A stretch of DNA of 64,000 nucleotides from JAVBTT01 sp031556035 (GCA_031556035.1 JAVBTT010000010.1:1-64000); one strand, 5' to 3'. Counted from the first letter of the stretch, positions 33,987 to 42,727 are shown. Numbers and translations are program-made. The notes: generated from the letters alone by a model not told the origin.

Positions 33987-34823
33987 ATGGACTGGCTTCA
34001 GACCTTTATCCTGTCAATTGTACAGGGGCTCGCGGAGTTCCTACCGATATCCAGCTCAGGGCATCTTGCGATTCTGGAGCATTTTTTCGGTATTTCCGAG
34101 ACCGAAAACATGCTGTTTTTTAACGTAATGCTCCACCTCGGGACGCTAATCGCGGTGTTTGCCGCGTTCCGCAAGGACATAACTGAGATGGTGAAGGAAT
34201 TTTTCCGCATATTCACCAACAAGCTGCCGGGGCCGATCCCGCCCGCGCGCCGCATGATCGTACTTATCCTTATCGCCTCGCTGCCGCTTGTGTTCGTGCT
34301 GTTTTTCGACAAGGTGGTTGAAGCCGCGACGCTGCAGCCTTTTTTTGTGGGCGGTGCGCTCATCGCCACCGGGATACTGCTGCTCATAGCCGACCGTGTG
34401 CCCAAGGGCAGGAAGAGCGAGAGCTCGGCCCGAGTTGGCGACGCGCTGTTTGTCGGAGGAATGCAGGTCTTAGCAACCCTGCCGGGGTTGTCCCGCTCAG
34501 GTCTTACAATTTCCGCAGGGCTGCTCAGGGGCTTTGAACGCCAGTTCGCGGTGCGGTTTTCTTTTATTATGAGCATCCCGGCGGTGCTGGGGGCAACAGT
34601 GCTTGAGACGAAAAAGGCGCTGGACGTGGGCATAGATACGTCGATGCTGCCCAAGATGCTGGTGGGCATGGCAATTGCCGCAGTGGTGGGCTACATAGCG
34701 ATCAAGCTTGTCAGAAAGCTGATCGACAACGGCAAGTTCGGTATTTTCGCCTGGTACTGCATGGTGGTGGGAGCCGCCACCGTTATCATTCTGCTTGTTC
34801 AGAACAATCTGGGGGTAAAATAA
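33987..34823 (+). CDS. uppP: Undecaprenyl-diphosphatase (UppP/BacA family)
   Basis: A 278-residue integral membrane enzyme recycling undecaprenyl pyrophosphate to the monophosphate carrier used for peptidoglycan and glycopolymers. Signature segments are QGLAEFLPISSSGHLAIL near the start (catalytic Glu and Ser/His) and LPGLSRSGLTISAGLLRG in the middle. About eight helices. AGGAGG lies upstream. The stop codon is immediately followed by the ftsK ATG, so the two are likely co-translated. Confidence 0.96.
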   Translation: MDWLQTFILSIVQGLAEFLPISSSGHLAILEHFFGISETENMLFFNVMLHLGTLIAVFAAFRKDITEMVKEFFRIFTNKLPGPIPPARRMIVLILIASLPLVFVLFFDKVVEAATLQPFFVGGALIATGILLLIADRVPKGRKSESSARVGDALFVGGMQVLATLPGLSRSGLTISAGLLRGFERQFAVRFSFIMSIPAVLGATVLETKKALDVGIDTSMLPKMLVGMAIAAVVGYIAIKLVRKLIDNGKFGIFAWYCMVVGAATVIILLVQNNLGVK

Positions 34824-37217
34824 ATGGCGGGGAGCAGAAAAAAAGCTGCGGCCAGGCCCCGGAAGCCAAAAGCGGCGGGGTATGGAGGTCAGAAAGCCGA
34901 AAAACGCCCCATAAGGCGCGAGGTCGGCTCGATTGTCTGCTTTTTGCTGGCGATATTCTCGCTGCTCGGCCTCATGGGCGTGAAGGCCCTGTTTATTGAC
35001 TTTTTGGACTATCTCGCGAAAATGCTGCTTGGATGGGGGGCGTATCTGCTGCCCCCCGCCCTTCTCGCGGCTTCGGTCGTCTTGCTGTTTCATCGGGGGA
35101 GACCTGTGAGGCTCAGGCTGGTAGCGGTGCTGCTGCTTCCCGTCACGCTGGGCGCGATATTACATATGTTTAAGTGCAAGACGGAGCTAGCCTGGGGCTT
35201 CAATATCTTCGGGAAGCTGCTCAACGACGGAGGGAGCGTTACCTCGGGCGGGCTGCTGTGCGGGCTTTTGGGCAAGGCCCTGTCCGACGCGCTCAGCGTA
35301 GCCGGGGCGACGATACTGCTGATTGTGGTATTACTCGCCGAAATATTTGTGCTTTTCAGGCTGTCCATAGTCAAGCTCTACGACGATTTCCGCGCGCGCC
35401 CGAAGTATGTCCCCGAACCGGATCCGATTCGCCCTAAAACTCCCGCGGCGTCCCCGGCCTCTTCACCAAAAAAACGCTCCGCCGTGGATATCCCGCTGTA
35501 TTTGGACGAGACCGCGCGGGAGGAGCCGGGCAGGGTGGGCGAGCTGAAGGACAAGCCTGAGGGCGTGAAGACCCCCGCCGAGGCCCTCGCTGAGAAGCCG
35601 GAGCCGATAACAATTCCGCAGGTGTTTTACTTTGAGGATGAGCCCGCAAAGCTTGATCCGGAGACGGGGGAGGACGTAGCCCCGCTTGCGCATCAGGAGG
35701 AGCCCGAGCCCGAGCCGGTGGTTCCGGCTGGGCCGCCGCCCGATCCCGCCCCTCCGGAGCCGTACCGCTATCCGCCGATATCGCTGCTGGCGCAGCCCCG
35801 CGCGGGTCAGGCGGTGGACGCGACCGAGGAGCTGCGCATGTCGGCGATAAGGCTAATAGAGGTGCTCGCGAGCTTCGGTATAATCGCCAAAATCAGCGAC
35901 ATCACGCGCGGGCCCACGATAACCCGCTTCGAAATAGAGCTGGAATCGGGCACAAAGCTGGCCAGGCTGACCTCCCTGTCAGACGATATAGCGCTCGCGC
36001 TTGGAACGCCGGGCGTGAATATCTCGCCTGTACAGGGCAAGATGAGCGTCGTGGGCGTCGAGGTGCCCAACAAGCTTGTCAGCACCGTGTTTATACGGGA
36101 CGTCCTGGACTCCGCGGATTTCAAGGGCAAGCCGTCTCAGACGGCCTTCGCGGTGGGAAGGGATATTTCGGGCAATAATATTGTCGGGGATATCACCAAA
36201 CTGACCCATCTGCTGATAGCCGGCACGACAGGTTCGGGAAAATCCGTCTGTATGAACAGCCTCATCGTGTCCCTTCTATACAAGGCGACGCCAGAGGAGG
36301 TCAAGTTCATCATGGTCGACCCGAAGATGGTTGAGCTGGGGGTTTACAACGGCATCCCGCACCTGCTACAGCCGGTGGTCACCGATCCGAAAAAGGCCGC
36401 TGGAGCCCTGGAGTGGGCCGTCTATCAGATGGACAAGCGCTTCAATCTGCTGCTGGAACGTGGAAAGCGCGACATAGACAGCTACAACGAGTCGGTGAGG
36501 GACGACCCGGACACCCCGCAGATGGAGCGGATTATAATAATAATCGACGAGATGGCCGACCTGATGATGGTGGCGCGCAAGGAGGTCGAGACCTCGATAG
36601 CGCGCATCGCGCAGAAGGCCCGAGCCTGCGGCATCCACCTGATACTCGCCACACAGCGCCCGTCGGCGCAGGTGGTAACCGGAATAATTAAAGCCAACAC
36701 GCCGTCACGCATTGCCTTCGCGGTCGCGTCCAACATTGACAGCCGTATTATCCTGGATACCTCCGGGGCGGAGAAGCTGATCGGGCGCGGCGACATGCTG
36801 TACTTCCCGACCGGGGCCGCCAAGCCCACGCGCGTACAGGGCTGCCTTATCAGCTCGGATGAGGTGGAGAAGGTTGTCGAATACGTCAAGCAGAGGGGGC
36901 AGGCGGTCTATTCGGATGAGCTTCGTGAGTTCATAGAGAAGGATCCGGACTCAAAGGGCGCAGGCCCCATGACCCCGGCGGAGGGTGCTCAGGACGAGGA
37001 CGACAGCATGCTGCCCGCCGCGATTGAGGTCATAATAGAGGCGGGGCAGGGCTCGGTATCGTTTTTGCAGCGGCGGCTCAAGCTTGGCTACGCCCGCGCC
37101 GCGCGCCTTATGGACCTGATGGAGGAGCGGGGCATCGTCGGACCATACGAGGGCTCTAAGCCGCGCAAGGTGCTAATTACAAAGGCGCAGTGGGACGAGA
37201 TGAACAGCAAGGGGTAA
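34824..37217 (+). CDS. ftsK: DNA translocase FtsK/SpoIIIE
   Basis: A 797-residue septal DNA pump. It has about four N-terminal membrane helices (to about 185), a Pro/Glu-rich linker (about 200-320), the alpha/beta motor with Walker A GTTGSGKS near residue 466 and Walker B IIIIIDEMADLMMV, RecA-like motifs through QRPSAQVVTGIIKAN, and a C-terminal gamma winged helix (SVSFLQRRLKLGYARAARLM) that reads KOPS/SRS-type sequences. In a spore former it probably moves the chromosome into the forespore as well as acting in division. The two-hairpin repeat begins directly after its stop. Confidence 0.96.
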   Translation: MAGSRKKAAARPRKPKAAGYGGQKAEKRPIRREVGSIVCFLLAIFSLLGLMGVKALFIDFLDYLAKMLLGWGAYLLPPALLAASVVLLFHRGRPVRLRLVAVLLLPVTLGAILHMFKCKTELAWGFNIFGKLLNDGGSVTSGGLLCGLLGKALSDALSVAGATILLIVVLLAEIFVLFRLSIVKLYDDFRARPKYVPEPDPIRPKTPAASPASSPKKRSAVDIPLYLDETAREEPGRVGELKDKPEGVKTPAEALAEKPEPITIPQVFYFEDEPAKLDPETGEDVAPLAHQEEPEPEPVVPAGPPPDPAPPEPYRYPPISLLAQPRAGQAVDATEELRMSAIRLIEVLASFGIIAKISDITRGPTITRFEIELESGTKLARLTSLSDDIALALGTPGVNISPVQGKMSVVGVEVPNKLVSTVFIRDVLDSADFKGKPSQTAFAVGRDISGNNIVGDITKLTHLLIAGTTGSGKSVCMNSLIVSLLYKATPEEVKFIMVDPKMVELGVYNGIPHLLQPVVTDPKKAAGALEWAVYQMDKRFNLLLERGKRDIDSYNESVRDDPDTPQMERIIIIIDEMADLMMVARKEVETSIARIAQKARACGIHLILATQRPSAQVVTGIIKANTPSRIAFAVASNIDSRIILDTSGAEKLIGRGDMLYFPTGAAKPTRVQGCLISSDEVEKVVEYVKQRGQAVYSDELREFIEKDPDSKGAGPMTPAEGAQDEDDSMLPAAIEVIIEAGQGSVSFLQRRLKLGYARAARLMDLMEERGIVGPYEGSKPRKVLITKAQWDEMNSKG

Positions 37218-37218
37218 T

Positions 37219-37342
37219 ATTATCCGGCACTCGAACAGTCGTTAAATTTTAACCGTATACCGTGCCGGATAATAATATTTTAATAACATATTACGACGCA
37301 CGGAAGTTGTATTGTATATCTTCTCTTCGAGTGCGTCGTAAT
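37219..37342. repeat. 124-bp two-hairpin unit after ftsK
   Basis: Same layout as the 12636-12885 units but with different arms: ATTATCCGGCAC/GTGCCGGATAAT (37219-37230, 37262-37273) and ATTACGACGCAC/GTGCGTCGTAAT (37290-37301, 37331-37342). It begins one base after the ftsK TAA. The first 23 bases recur at 51275-51297. A further small palindrome (TTAC-AAATTC-GTAA) lies near 37376. Confidence 0.88.
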
Positions 37343-37410
37343 ATATGCCCAGTCGCAGGAGGCGGAATAATATTACAAATTCGTAATAACCGAAGGGGGC
37401 CATTTGACAT

Positions 37411-38454
37411 ATGGGCAGAGCGGGAGGCGGCGGATGCCGCAGCTCAGGGGGCGGCGGTGGCCGAAGCTCCGGCGGAAGAAGCGGAAGCTTCGGAGGCGGC
37501 AGAGGAGGCGGCTTTGGCGGCGGCAGGAGCGGTGGAAGCTTCGGCGGCGGGAGCTTTGGAGGCGGTTTCGGCGGCGGGCCGGGAGGCTTTGGGCCGCGGC
37601 CGCCGCATCACCATCACCACAGCCACATGCCAATATTCATCCCCTTCGGCGGAAGACGCCGGGGCTATGGCTACGGAGGCGGGGGTGGCGGCTGCGGCTG
37701 CGCGACCCTGCCTGTTTTACTGACGTTCGCCGTCGTTATCCTGGTGCTGGCGATCGGCTTTGCCGCGCTCACCCAATCCGGTGGCGGGGAGGTTACCCGT
37801 TCGACAGTAAAGCGCGAGCCTTTGCCGAAGGGCTCAGTGACCGAGACGGCGTACTACACCGACCAGCTGGGCTGGGTGGGCAGCAAGACCAAGCTGGCGG
37901 ATGGAATGAAAAACTTTTACGACAGAACCGGGGTTCAGCCGCATCTGTATATTACCGATACGATAAACGGCACTCACAACCCCTCGGAGGACGACTTTAG
38001 GGCCGTTGAGGACGAGATATACGACAGCCTGTTTTCGGATGAGGCGCACGTGCTTCTGATTTTTTTTGAGTACGACAGCAAATACCGCACCTGGTACCGC
38101 TGCGGCTCCCAGGCCGACACGGTGCTGGACAGCGAGGCCATGGACATCCTGCTGGACTATTTGGACTATTACTATTACAGCAGCCTGTCCACCGAGGAGT
38201 ATTTCAGCGAGTCCTTTGATGAGGCTGGAAAACGCATTATGAGCGTTACAGTATCGCCATGGGTTTGGGTTGGCGGAGTGGCGGCCGCGCTAGCGATAGT
38301 GATAGTTGCCTTTGTCTGGTGGGGCAAGGCCAAAAAGCAAAAAAACCTTGAGGCCGAACAGAAGGAGCGGATCTTGAACACTCCCCTTGAGACGTTTGGG
38401 GACAAGGATTTTGAGGACATGAAGAACAGGTACGACGATAAAAAGGACGACTAA
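37411..38454 (+). CDS. Gly-rich membrane protein of unknown function, possibly TPM-related
   Basis: A 347-residue protein. The first about 90 residues are extreme Gly/Ser/Arg repeats (SFGGGRGGGFGGGRSGG), then a His cluster (PPHHHHHSHMP), a GGCGCA-type cysteine motif, a membrane helix (LPVLLTFAVVILVLAIGFAAL), a folded domain of about 140 residues (AYYTDQLGWVGSKTKLADGM; HVLLIFFEYDSKYRTWYRCG) and a second helix near 275-297 before a charged tail. The folded domain recalls TPM-type (DUF477) domains in length and topology. Similar Gly-rich-plus-TPM proteins are known in Firmicutes, but this assignment is tentative. Confidence 0.7.
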   Translation: MGRAGGGGCRSSGGGGGRSSGGRSGSFGGGRGGGFGGGRSGGSFGGGSFGGGFGGGPGGFGPRPPHHHHHSHMPIFIPFGGRRRGYGYGGGGGGCGCATLPVLLTFAVVILVLAIGFAALTQSGGGEVTRSTVKREPLPKGSVTETAYYTDQLGWVGSKTKLADGMKNFYDRTGVQPHLYITDTINGTHNPSEDDFRAVEDEIYDSLFSDEAHVLLIFFEYDSKYRTWYRCGSQADTVLDSEAMDILLDYLDYYYYSSLSTEEYFSESFDEAGKRIMSVTVSPWVWVGGVAAALAIVIVAFVWWGKAKKQKNLEAEQKERILNTPLETFGDKDFEDMKNRYDDKKDD

Positions 38455-38495
38455 GGACGGCACGGTGTCGCTCAGTGGTTCTGGAGGTTTTGTGA

Positions 38496-39014
38496 ATGCG
38501 CGGCTTTGTAATTTTGGCGTTTTTCGCCGCCGTGATAATAACGGCGCTTTGCCTGCTGATAAAGATGAGCCTGGACTCGAAACGCGAGAGGGAGAAACAG
38601 CGAGTGGCCGAGGCGGACAGACGCGAGGCGCTGAGCCGTGAGATGGCAGCTGAGGGCGCTCTCTGCGCGGCGTCTCTCTTCCATGTGAGGGGACTGCCGA
38701 TGGAGGGGAGCGTACCCTGCGTATGCTGCGCCGGGGAGGACGGCTTTGTGTTTGTCAGGAACGAGCTCAGGGTCAGCCTTCCGTTTGAGAAGATCGTGGA
38801 CGCCGTTCTCACGACTCGCCGCGAGCTGAGGGAATCCGGCAGGCTCAACTATGCCGCCGGGTTAGACGGTGATTTGTATCTCGCGATGATTTACCGCAGG
38901 GACGCGGAGGCTGATGAGTCCGCTTTCTTTTACTGTGGCTATCCTGGCGAGGCGCGGGAGCTGCTTGAGGTGTTCAACAAGTCCCCGCGCAGGGTTCGCA
39001 GCGTGACAATATAG
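38496..39014 (+). CDS. Small membrane-anchored protein of unknown function
   Basis: A 172-residue protein with one N-terminal helix (FVILAFFAAVIITALCLLI), a charged coiled coil (about 26-55; KREREKQRVAEADRREALSRE) and a soluble domain of about 110 residues with a CVCC cysteine pair (VPCVCCAGEDGF). I do not recognise the family. It starts 41 bp after the Gly-rich membrane protein on the same strand and could work with it. GGAGG precedes the ATG by 9 nt. Confidence 0.7.
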   Translation: MRGFVILAFFAAVIITALCLLIKMSLDSKREREKQRVAEADRREALSREMAAEGALCAASLFHVRGLPMEGSVPCVCCAGEDGFVFVRNELRVSLPFEKIVDAVLTTRRELRESGRLNYAAGLDGDLYLAMIYRRDAEADESAFFYCGYPGEARELLEVFNKSPRRVRSVTI

Positions 39015-39319
39015 AAGAGCGGAGCCGGGCGGGTCAGCAAATAAGCGAGGAACAGCGAAGCGCATGACGAAGCTTATTCGCTGACAAAGCGCAGGCGTTT
39101 GCTGAAGGCGGCGCAGCCGCCGCAGGCAAAGCCGAAGCGACAGCCCGGCGGGAGCTTGACATCACCCGAAGAGCGGAGCCGGGCGGGTTCACGACAATCC
39201 AAGGAGTAACGAAGTGCACGACGCGGGATTTTCGGGAACAAAGCGCAGGCGTTTGCTGAAGGCGGCGCAGCCGCCGCAGGCAAAGCCGGAGCGACAGCCC
39301 GGCGGGAGCTTGACATCAC
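39012..39319 (+). repeat. AGCGGAGC-type repeat, two tandem copies
   Basis: Copy A (39012-39166) starts at the TAG stop of the preceding gene (TAGAAGAGCGGAGC); copy B spans 39168-39319. Both end CCCGGCGGGAGCTTGACATCAC and share an inner palindrome-rich block (GGCGGCGCAGCCGCC). The middle parts differ (AAATAAGCGAGG versus CAATCCAAGGAG). The related copy at 2076-2235 sits at the same position relative to a stop codon. No gene is visible in the gap up to ppk. Confidence 0.8.
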
Positions 39320-39324
39320 TTTTT

Positions 39325-39351
39325 GCGGGACGCCGAGGGCGGCGTCCCCTA
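39325..39351. repeat. Small GGGACGCC hairpin repeat, copy 2
   Basis: GGGACGCC/GGCGTCCC (39327-39334, 39341-39348) followed by CTAC, matching the element at 30058-30079. It adjoins the end of the tandem AGCGGAGC repeats. Confidence 0.55.
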
Positions 39352-39371
39352 CAATAACATCAAAAAATCCG

Positions 39372-39408
39372 CCCCGCCGGTTAGGATATAATTTCCTGAC
39401 CGGCGGGG
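39372..39408. terminator. GC-rich hairpin upstream of ppk
   Basis: CCCCGCCGGTTAGG (39372-39385) pairs with CCTGACCGGCGGGG (39395-39408) with one mismatch and a 9-base loop, followed by GTGTTGTTTG. It is likely the transcription terminator separating ppk from upstream genes. Confidence 0.5.
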
Positions 39409-39492
39409 GTGTTGTTTGCGTTTTTTCGCAGAAACTAATACCAATACCATGTAATTAGTGAAGCTACAATCACAGCTTGCGGAGGGCGCGAT

Positions 39493-41511
39493 ATGCAGTC
39501 CCCATATATCGGCCGGGAGGTGTCCTGGCTGCGTTTCAATGAGCGGGTGCTTGAACAGGCGCGGGATAAGTCCCTGCCGCCGCTTGAGCGCATGAAATAC
39601 ATCGAGATCGCGGGCAGAAACCTGGACGAGTTTTTTATGGTCAGGATAGGCGGTTTGATGGACAGGCTCGCCATGGGCGAAGCCTGCGCGGACGCAAGAA
39701 CTGGGCGGGGTCCGGGGGAGGTTCTGGACGAGTCCTGCCTGATGGCCCGAGGTCAGCTCTCCGTCCGGGACGAGCTGTACGCAATTGTGGCGTCGGAGCT
39801 GGCGGAGCATGGAATTGTGTGCCGACGGTATTCATCCCTGAGTAAAAAGGAGCGGCGCAGCGTGGCTGAGCTGTTCAGAAGGGATATGCTCCCGCTGCTG
39901 TCTCCGCAGGTGCTGGATTCCAGGCATCCGTTCCCGCATATGGAGAATCTGGGCCTTTATATCCTGGCGCTGCTCAAAAACGGAGAATCGTCGGTGTTTG
40001 GGCTGCTGCCGGTGCCCAGGGCGCTTGAAAGGCTTGTGCGGCTGCCGGGAGGCGGCTTTATGCTGTGTGAGGAAATACTGCTGCATCAGCTTGCAAAGGT
40101 GTTCAGGGGGTACAAAACCGAGGGCAAATGCGTGGTGCGGGTGACGCGCAGCGCGGATATCGACCTGCTTGACGACCTGGATAGGGACGGCCCAGATTTT
40201 GCGGCGGCACTAAAGAAAAAGTTAAAAAAACGCGAGCGTCTTTCCCCCGTAAGACTCGAGTTTTACGGAAAAATCAGACCGCCCGTAAAAAAACTGCTCG
40301 CAACGCGTTTCGGGCTCAGGGACAGGCAGATTTATTCGCAGGAAGCCCCGCTGGGGCTGGATTTTTCCGGGAGGCTCCCGGAATTCGCTGTGCCGGGGGC
40401 GTCAGGCCTTTTATCCAGCCCGCCGCACAAACCTGTGCAGAGCCTCTCTTCACAGCCTGTACTGGGAATGGCGCTCGGAAGCGACATTCTGCTGGCCTAT
40501 CCCTATGACAGCATGGTTCCCCTGATCCGCCTTATTGCGGAGGCGGCTGAGGATCCGTGTGTGCTGTCTGTAAAAATAACCCTCTACCGGTTGAGCGAAA
40601 GCTCGCAGGTGGCGGCCGCGCTTTGCGCCGCAGCGGAAAACGGCAAGGAGGTCACCGCCATACTGGAGCTGAGGGCGCGCTTTGACGAGAGAAGCAATAT
40701 AGGCTGGGCCAAGAGGCTGGAGGAGGCGGGCTGCCGCGTTATATACGGCCCGGAGGGCTTTAAGGTGCACGCGAAAATGCTCCTGATAACCCGCAGGAAG
40801 GACGGGAGGCTGCAAACCGTTGTCCATATTGGCACCGGCAATTTTAACGAGCTGACAGCCAGGCAGTATACCGACTTTTCTCTGATAACGGCGCGGCCGG
40901 ATATCGGGGGGGATGCGGTGCGATTCTTCCAGAATATACCCATTGGCAGCCTGGACGGGGATTACAGAAGGCTCCTGGTGGCTCCGGGAGGCCTTAAAAA
41001 GGCGCTTATCGGACTTGTTGACGCAGAAATCGCGAGATCGGAGAGAGGAGAGCACGGCGAGATATTCGCGAAGATGAATGCGCTGACGGACAGAGAGCTG
41101 ATAGACAAGCTGCTGGAGGCTTCCCGCGCCGAAGTCGGGGTGCGGCTGCTGGTGCGCGGCATATGCTGCATAAGCCCGGGAATTCCCGGGCTTAGCGAAA
41201 ATATAGAGGTGAAAAGCGTGGTGGGGCGGTTCCTGGAACACTCGCGCGTGTTCTGGTTCGGCCCCAAGACAGCTCGGGAGGTCTATTTATCGTCGGCCGA
41301 CTGGATGACCCGCAACACCGAGCGCCGGGTGGAGGTGGCGGTTCCTGTGCAGGATCCGGCGCTGCGGACAAGGCTTGAGTCCATGATGGAGCTGATGTGG
41401 CGGGACAATGTAAAGGCGTGGAGGCTTATGCCGGACGGCACATACTCAAGGCTGGAACCAGAAAAAGGGGATGAGCTTGACGCGCAGGAAAGACTTGCGC
41501 GTCGAAAGTAA
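39493..41511 (+). CDS. ppk: Polyphosphate kinase 1
   Basis: A 672-residue enzyme reversibly polymerising the ATP gamma-phosphate into polyphosphate. The N-terminal domain begins YIGREVSWLRFNERVLEQA. The catalytic phospholipase-D-like halves carry the phosphorylated His in VVHIGTGNFNELTARQYTD (about residue 444) and the second conserved block SSADWMTRNTERRVEVAVP. Length is normal for PPK1. GGAGG lies upstream. It stands alone, with no exopolyphosphatase beside it. Confidence 0.96.
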   Translation: MQSPYIGREVSWLRFNERVLEQARDKSLPPLERMKYIEIAGRNLDEFFMVRIGGLMDRLAMGEACADARTGRGPGEVLDESCLMARGQLSVRDELYAIVASELAEHGIVCRRYSSLSKKERRSVAELFRRDMLPLLSPQVLDSRHPFPHMENLGLYILALLKNGESSVFGLLPVPRALERLVRLPGGGFMLCEEILLHQLAKVFRGYKTEGKCVVRVTRSADIDLLDDLDRDGPDFAAALKKKLKKRERLSPVRLEFYGKIRPPVKKLLATRFGLRDRQIYSQEAPLGLDFSGRLPEFAVPGASGLLSSPPHKPVQSLSSQPVLGMALGSDILLAYPYDSMVPLIRLIAEAAEDPCVLSVKITLYRLSESSQVAAALCAAAENGKEVTAILELRARFDERSNIGWAKRLEEAGCRVIYGPEGFKVHAKMLLITRRKDGRLQTVVHIGTGNFNELTARQYTDFSLITARPDIGGDAVRFFQNIPIGSLDGDYRRLLVAPGGLKKALIGLVDAEIARSERGEHGEIFAKMNALTDRELIDKLLEASRAEVGVRLLVRGICCISPGIPGLSENIEVKSVVGRFLEHSRVFWFGPKTAREVYLSSADWMTRNTERRVEVAVPVQDPALRTRLESMMELMWRDNVKAWRLMPDGTYSRLEPEKGDELDAQERLARRK

Positions 41512-41573
41512 TTGGTCCCACGATTAAACCTTGCCGCAATAGCACCTCATACTAATGCCTGTTGCAGAGGCAG

Positions 41574-42344
41574 TTAAAGATACTTTTTTATCTGATTTAT
41601 CGCATTTTTTTCAAGTCGGGACACCTGGGCTTGGCTTATTCCGATCTCCCCGGCGACCTCCATCTGGGTCTTGCCGTCGAAAAACCTTAGCGCCAGTATA
41701 TGCTTTTCTCTAGAGTCCAGATGGGAAATCGCCTCCTTGAGCGCGATTTTTTCGAGCCAGTTTTCATCGAGATTTTTCTGATCAGACACTTGATCCATAA
41801 CGCATATCGAGTCCCCGCTGTCCGTGTGTACCGGCTCATAAAGAGAAACCGGATCCAGTATTGCGTCAAGGGCAACGACCACGTCTGCGCGCGGCAAATC
41901 CATAGCCTTCGCTATCTCGTCAATGCTGGGCTCGCGCTGGCTGCTGTTCATCAGCTTCTCCTTGGTTTGCAGCACCTTGTAGGCCGTGTCCCTTACTGAA
42001 CGGGAGACGCGTATCACGCTGTTGTCGCGCAAATAGCGCCTTATCTCGCCAATAATCATCGGAACGGCGTATGTCGAAAACCTAACGTTTTGTGTCATGT
42101 CAAAGTTGTCTATGGACTTTATCAGGCCGATGCAGCCAACCTGGAACAGATCGTCAACCAGTTCTCCCCTGCCGATAAAGCGCTGAATTACACTTAAAAC
42201 CAATCTCAAATTACCCGAAATAAGGGCGTCTCTGGCGTCCTTTTCCCCGGCCTGGGCTTTTCGCAAAAGCTCCATAGTCTCGTGGCCGGGCAACACCTTG
42301 AGCTTCGAGGTGTTGACACCGCATATTTCCACCTTGCCCTGCAT
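41574..42344 (-). CDS. sigG: Sporulation sigma factor SigG
   Basis: A 256-residue forespore-specific sigma factor. The start is the ATG at 42344, giving MQGKVEICGVNTSKLKVLP, the SigG-specific N-terminus. Region 2 has NLRLVLSVIQRF..GELVDDLFQVGCIGLIKSI, then FSTYAVPMIIGEIRRYLRDN, and region 4 ends TQMEVAGEIGISQAQVSRLE. It shows that the organism makes spores. It is not next to spoIIGA/sigE as in Bacillus. Its ribosome site GGGGGTGG lies inside a long hairpin (separate entry). Converges with ppk. Confidence 0.96.
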   Translation of the reverse strand: MQGKVEICGVNTSKLKVLPGHETMELLRKAQAGEKDARDALISGNLRLVLSVIQRFIGRGELVDDLFQVGCIGLIKSIDNFDMTQNVRFSTYAVPMIIGEIRRYLRDNSVIRVSRSVRDTAYKVLQTKEKLMNSSQREPSIDEIAKAMDLPRADVVVALDAILDPVSLYEPVHTDSGDSICVMDQVSDQKNLDENWLEKIALKEAISHLDSREKHILALRFFDGKTQMEVAGEIGISQAQVSRLEKNAINQIKKYL

Positions 42345-42345
42345 C

Positions 42346-42412
42346 AAAAAACCACCCCCATATCTGTCCATAAACACGCCATATGGACAGTATTGCCCGG
42401 GGGTGGTTTTTT
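42346..42412 (-). promoter_or_regulatory. RBS-sequestering hairpin in the sigG leader
   Basis: In the sigG mRNA, AAAAAACCACCCCC (complement of 42399-42412) pairs perfectly over 14 bp with GGGGGTGGTTTTTT (complement of 42346-42359), which contains the ribosome site and ends one base before the ATG. Nested inside is a 9-bp stem, CTGTCCATA/TATGGACAG. The structure should hide the ribosome site. A leader hairpin limiting sigG translation has been reported in Bacillus subtilis. Confidence 0.7.
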
Positions 42413-42427
42413 AATTCAGGGAACAAA

Positions 42428-42622
42428 TTATAGTATTCGACAGGAAAGGCTTGCCCTTTGCCGTAGCGCATTACGGCGCCATGAAATGCCGATGCACAGT
42501 TCGGCCCGCATGTTGTCCGCTGTGGAGAAGCCCAGTATCGCTCCGTCAAAGCAGTCCGTAACCGCGCAATGGTATGACACTCCGTCTTTACACTGCGTCT
42601 CCGTGATGTCCGTCAGCCACAC
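42428..42622 (-). pseudogene. Decayed IS3-family transposase fragment
   Basis: The minus-strand frame reads VWLTDITETQCKDGVSYHCA then DCFDGAILGFSTADNMRAEL, the DDE-core region of IS3-type OrfB. It opens after a TAG and continues in another frame as FHGAVMRYGKGQ, so it is truncated and frameshifted. No terminal repeats are evident. It sits just upstream of the sigG leader. The stretch 42623-42727 is AT-rich and holds only the ribosome site of the next gene. Confidence 0.65.
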
Positions 42623-42727
42623 CTAGTTCATTGAAGTTGTAACTATTATTTAATTTGACATTTCAGTTGCAGTATGTTTTAATATTTTCATGTTTTATGT
42701 CATAAATCCCCAAAAAGGAGTTTAACC

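Noticed and set aside
37404..38000. Overlapping Arg/Leu-rich frames within the Gly-rich membrane protein gene
   Set aside because: Frameshifted readings of a GGC/GGA-rich repeat; only one frame gives membrane helices and a folded domain continuing to a stop beside the next gene.
42346..42412. The sigG leader hairpin as a plus-strand intrinsic terminator
   Set aside because: It has a T-run on the plus strand, but no plus-strand gene reads into it without crossing sigG; ppk ends over 800 bp earlier. Its overlap with the sigG ribosome site is the stronger explanation.
42413..42460. SigF/SigG-type promoter for sigG
   Set aside because: A TATAAT-like string lies near 42427-42432 on the minus strand, but I could not find convincing -35 and -10 boxes of the forespore consensus with correct spacing.
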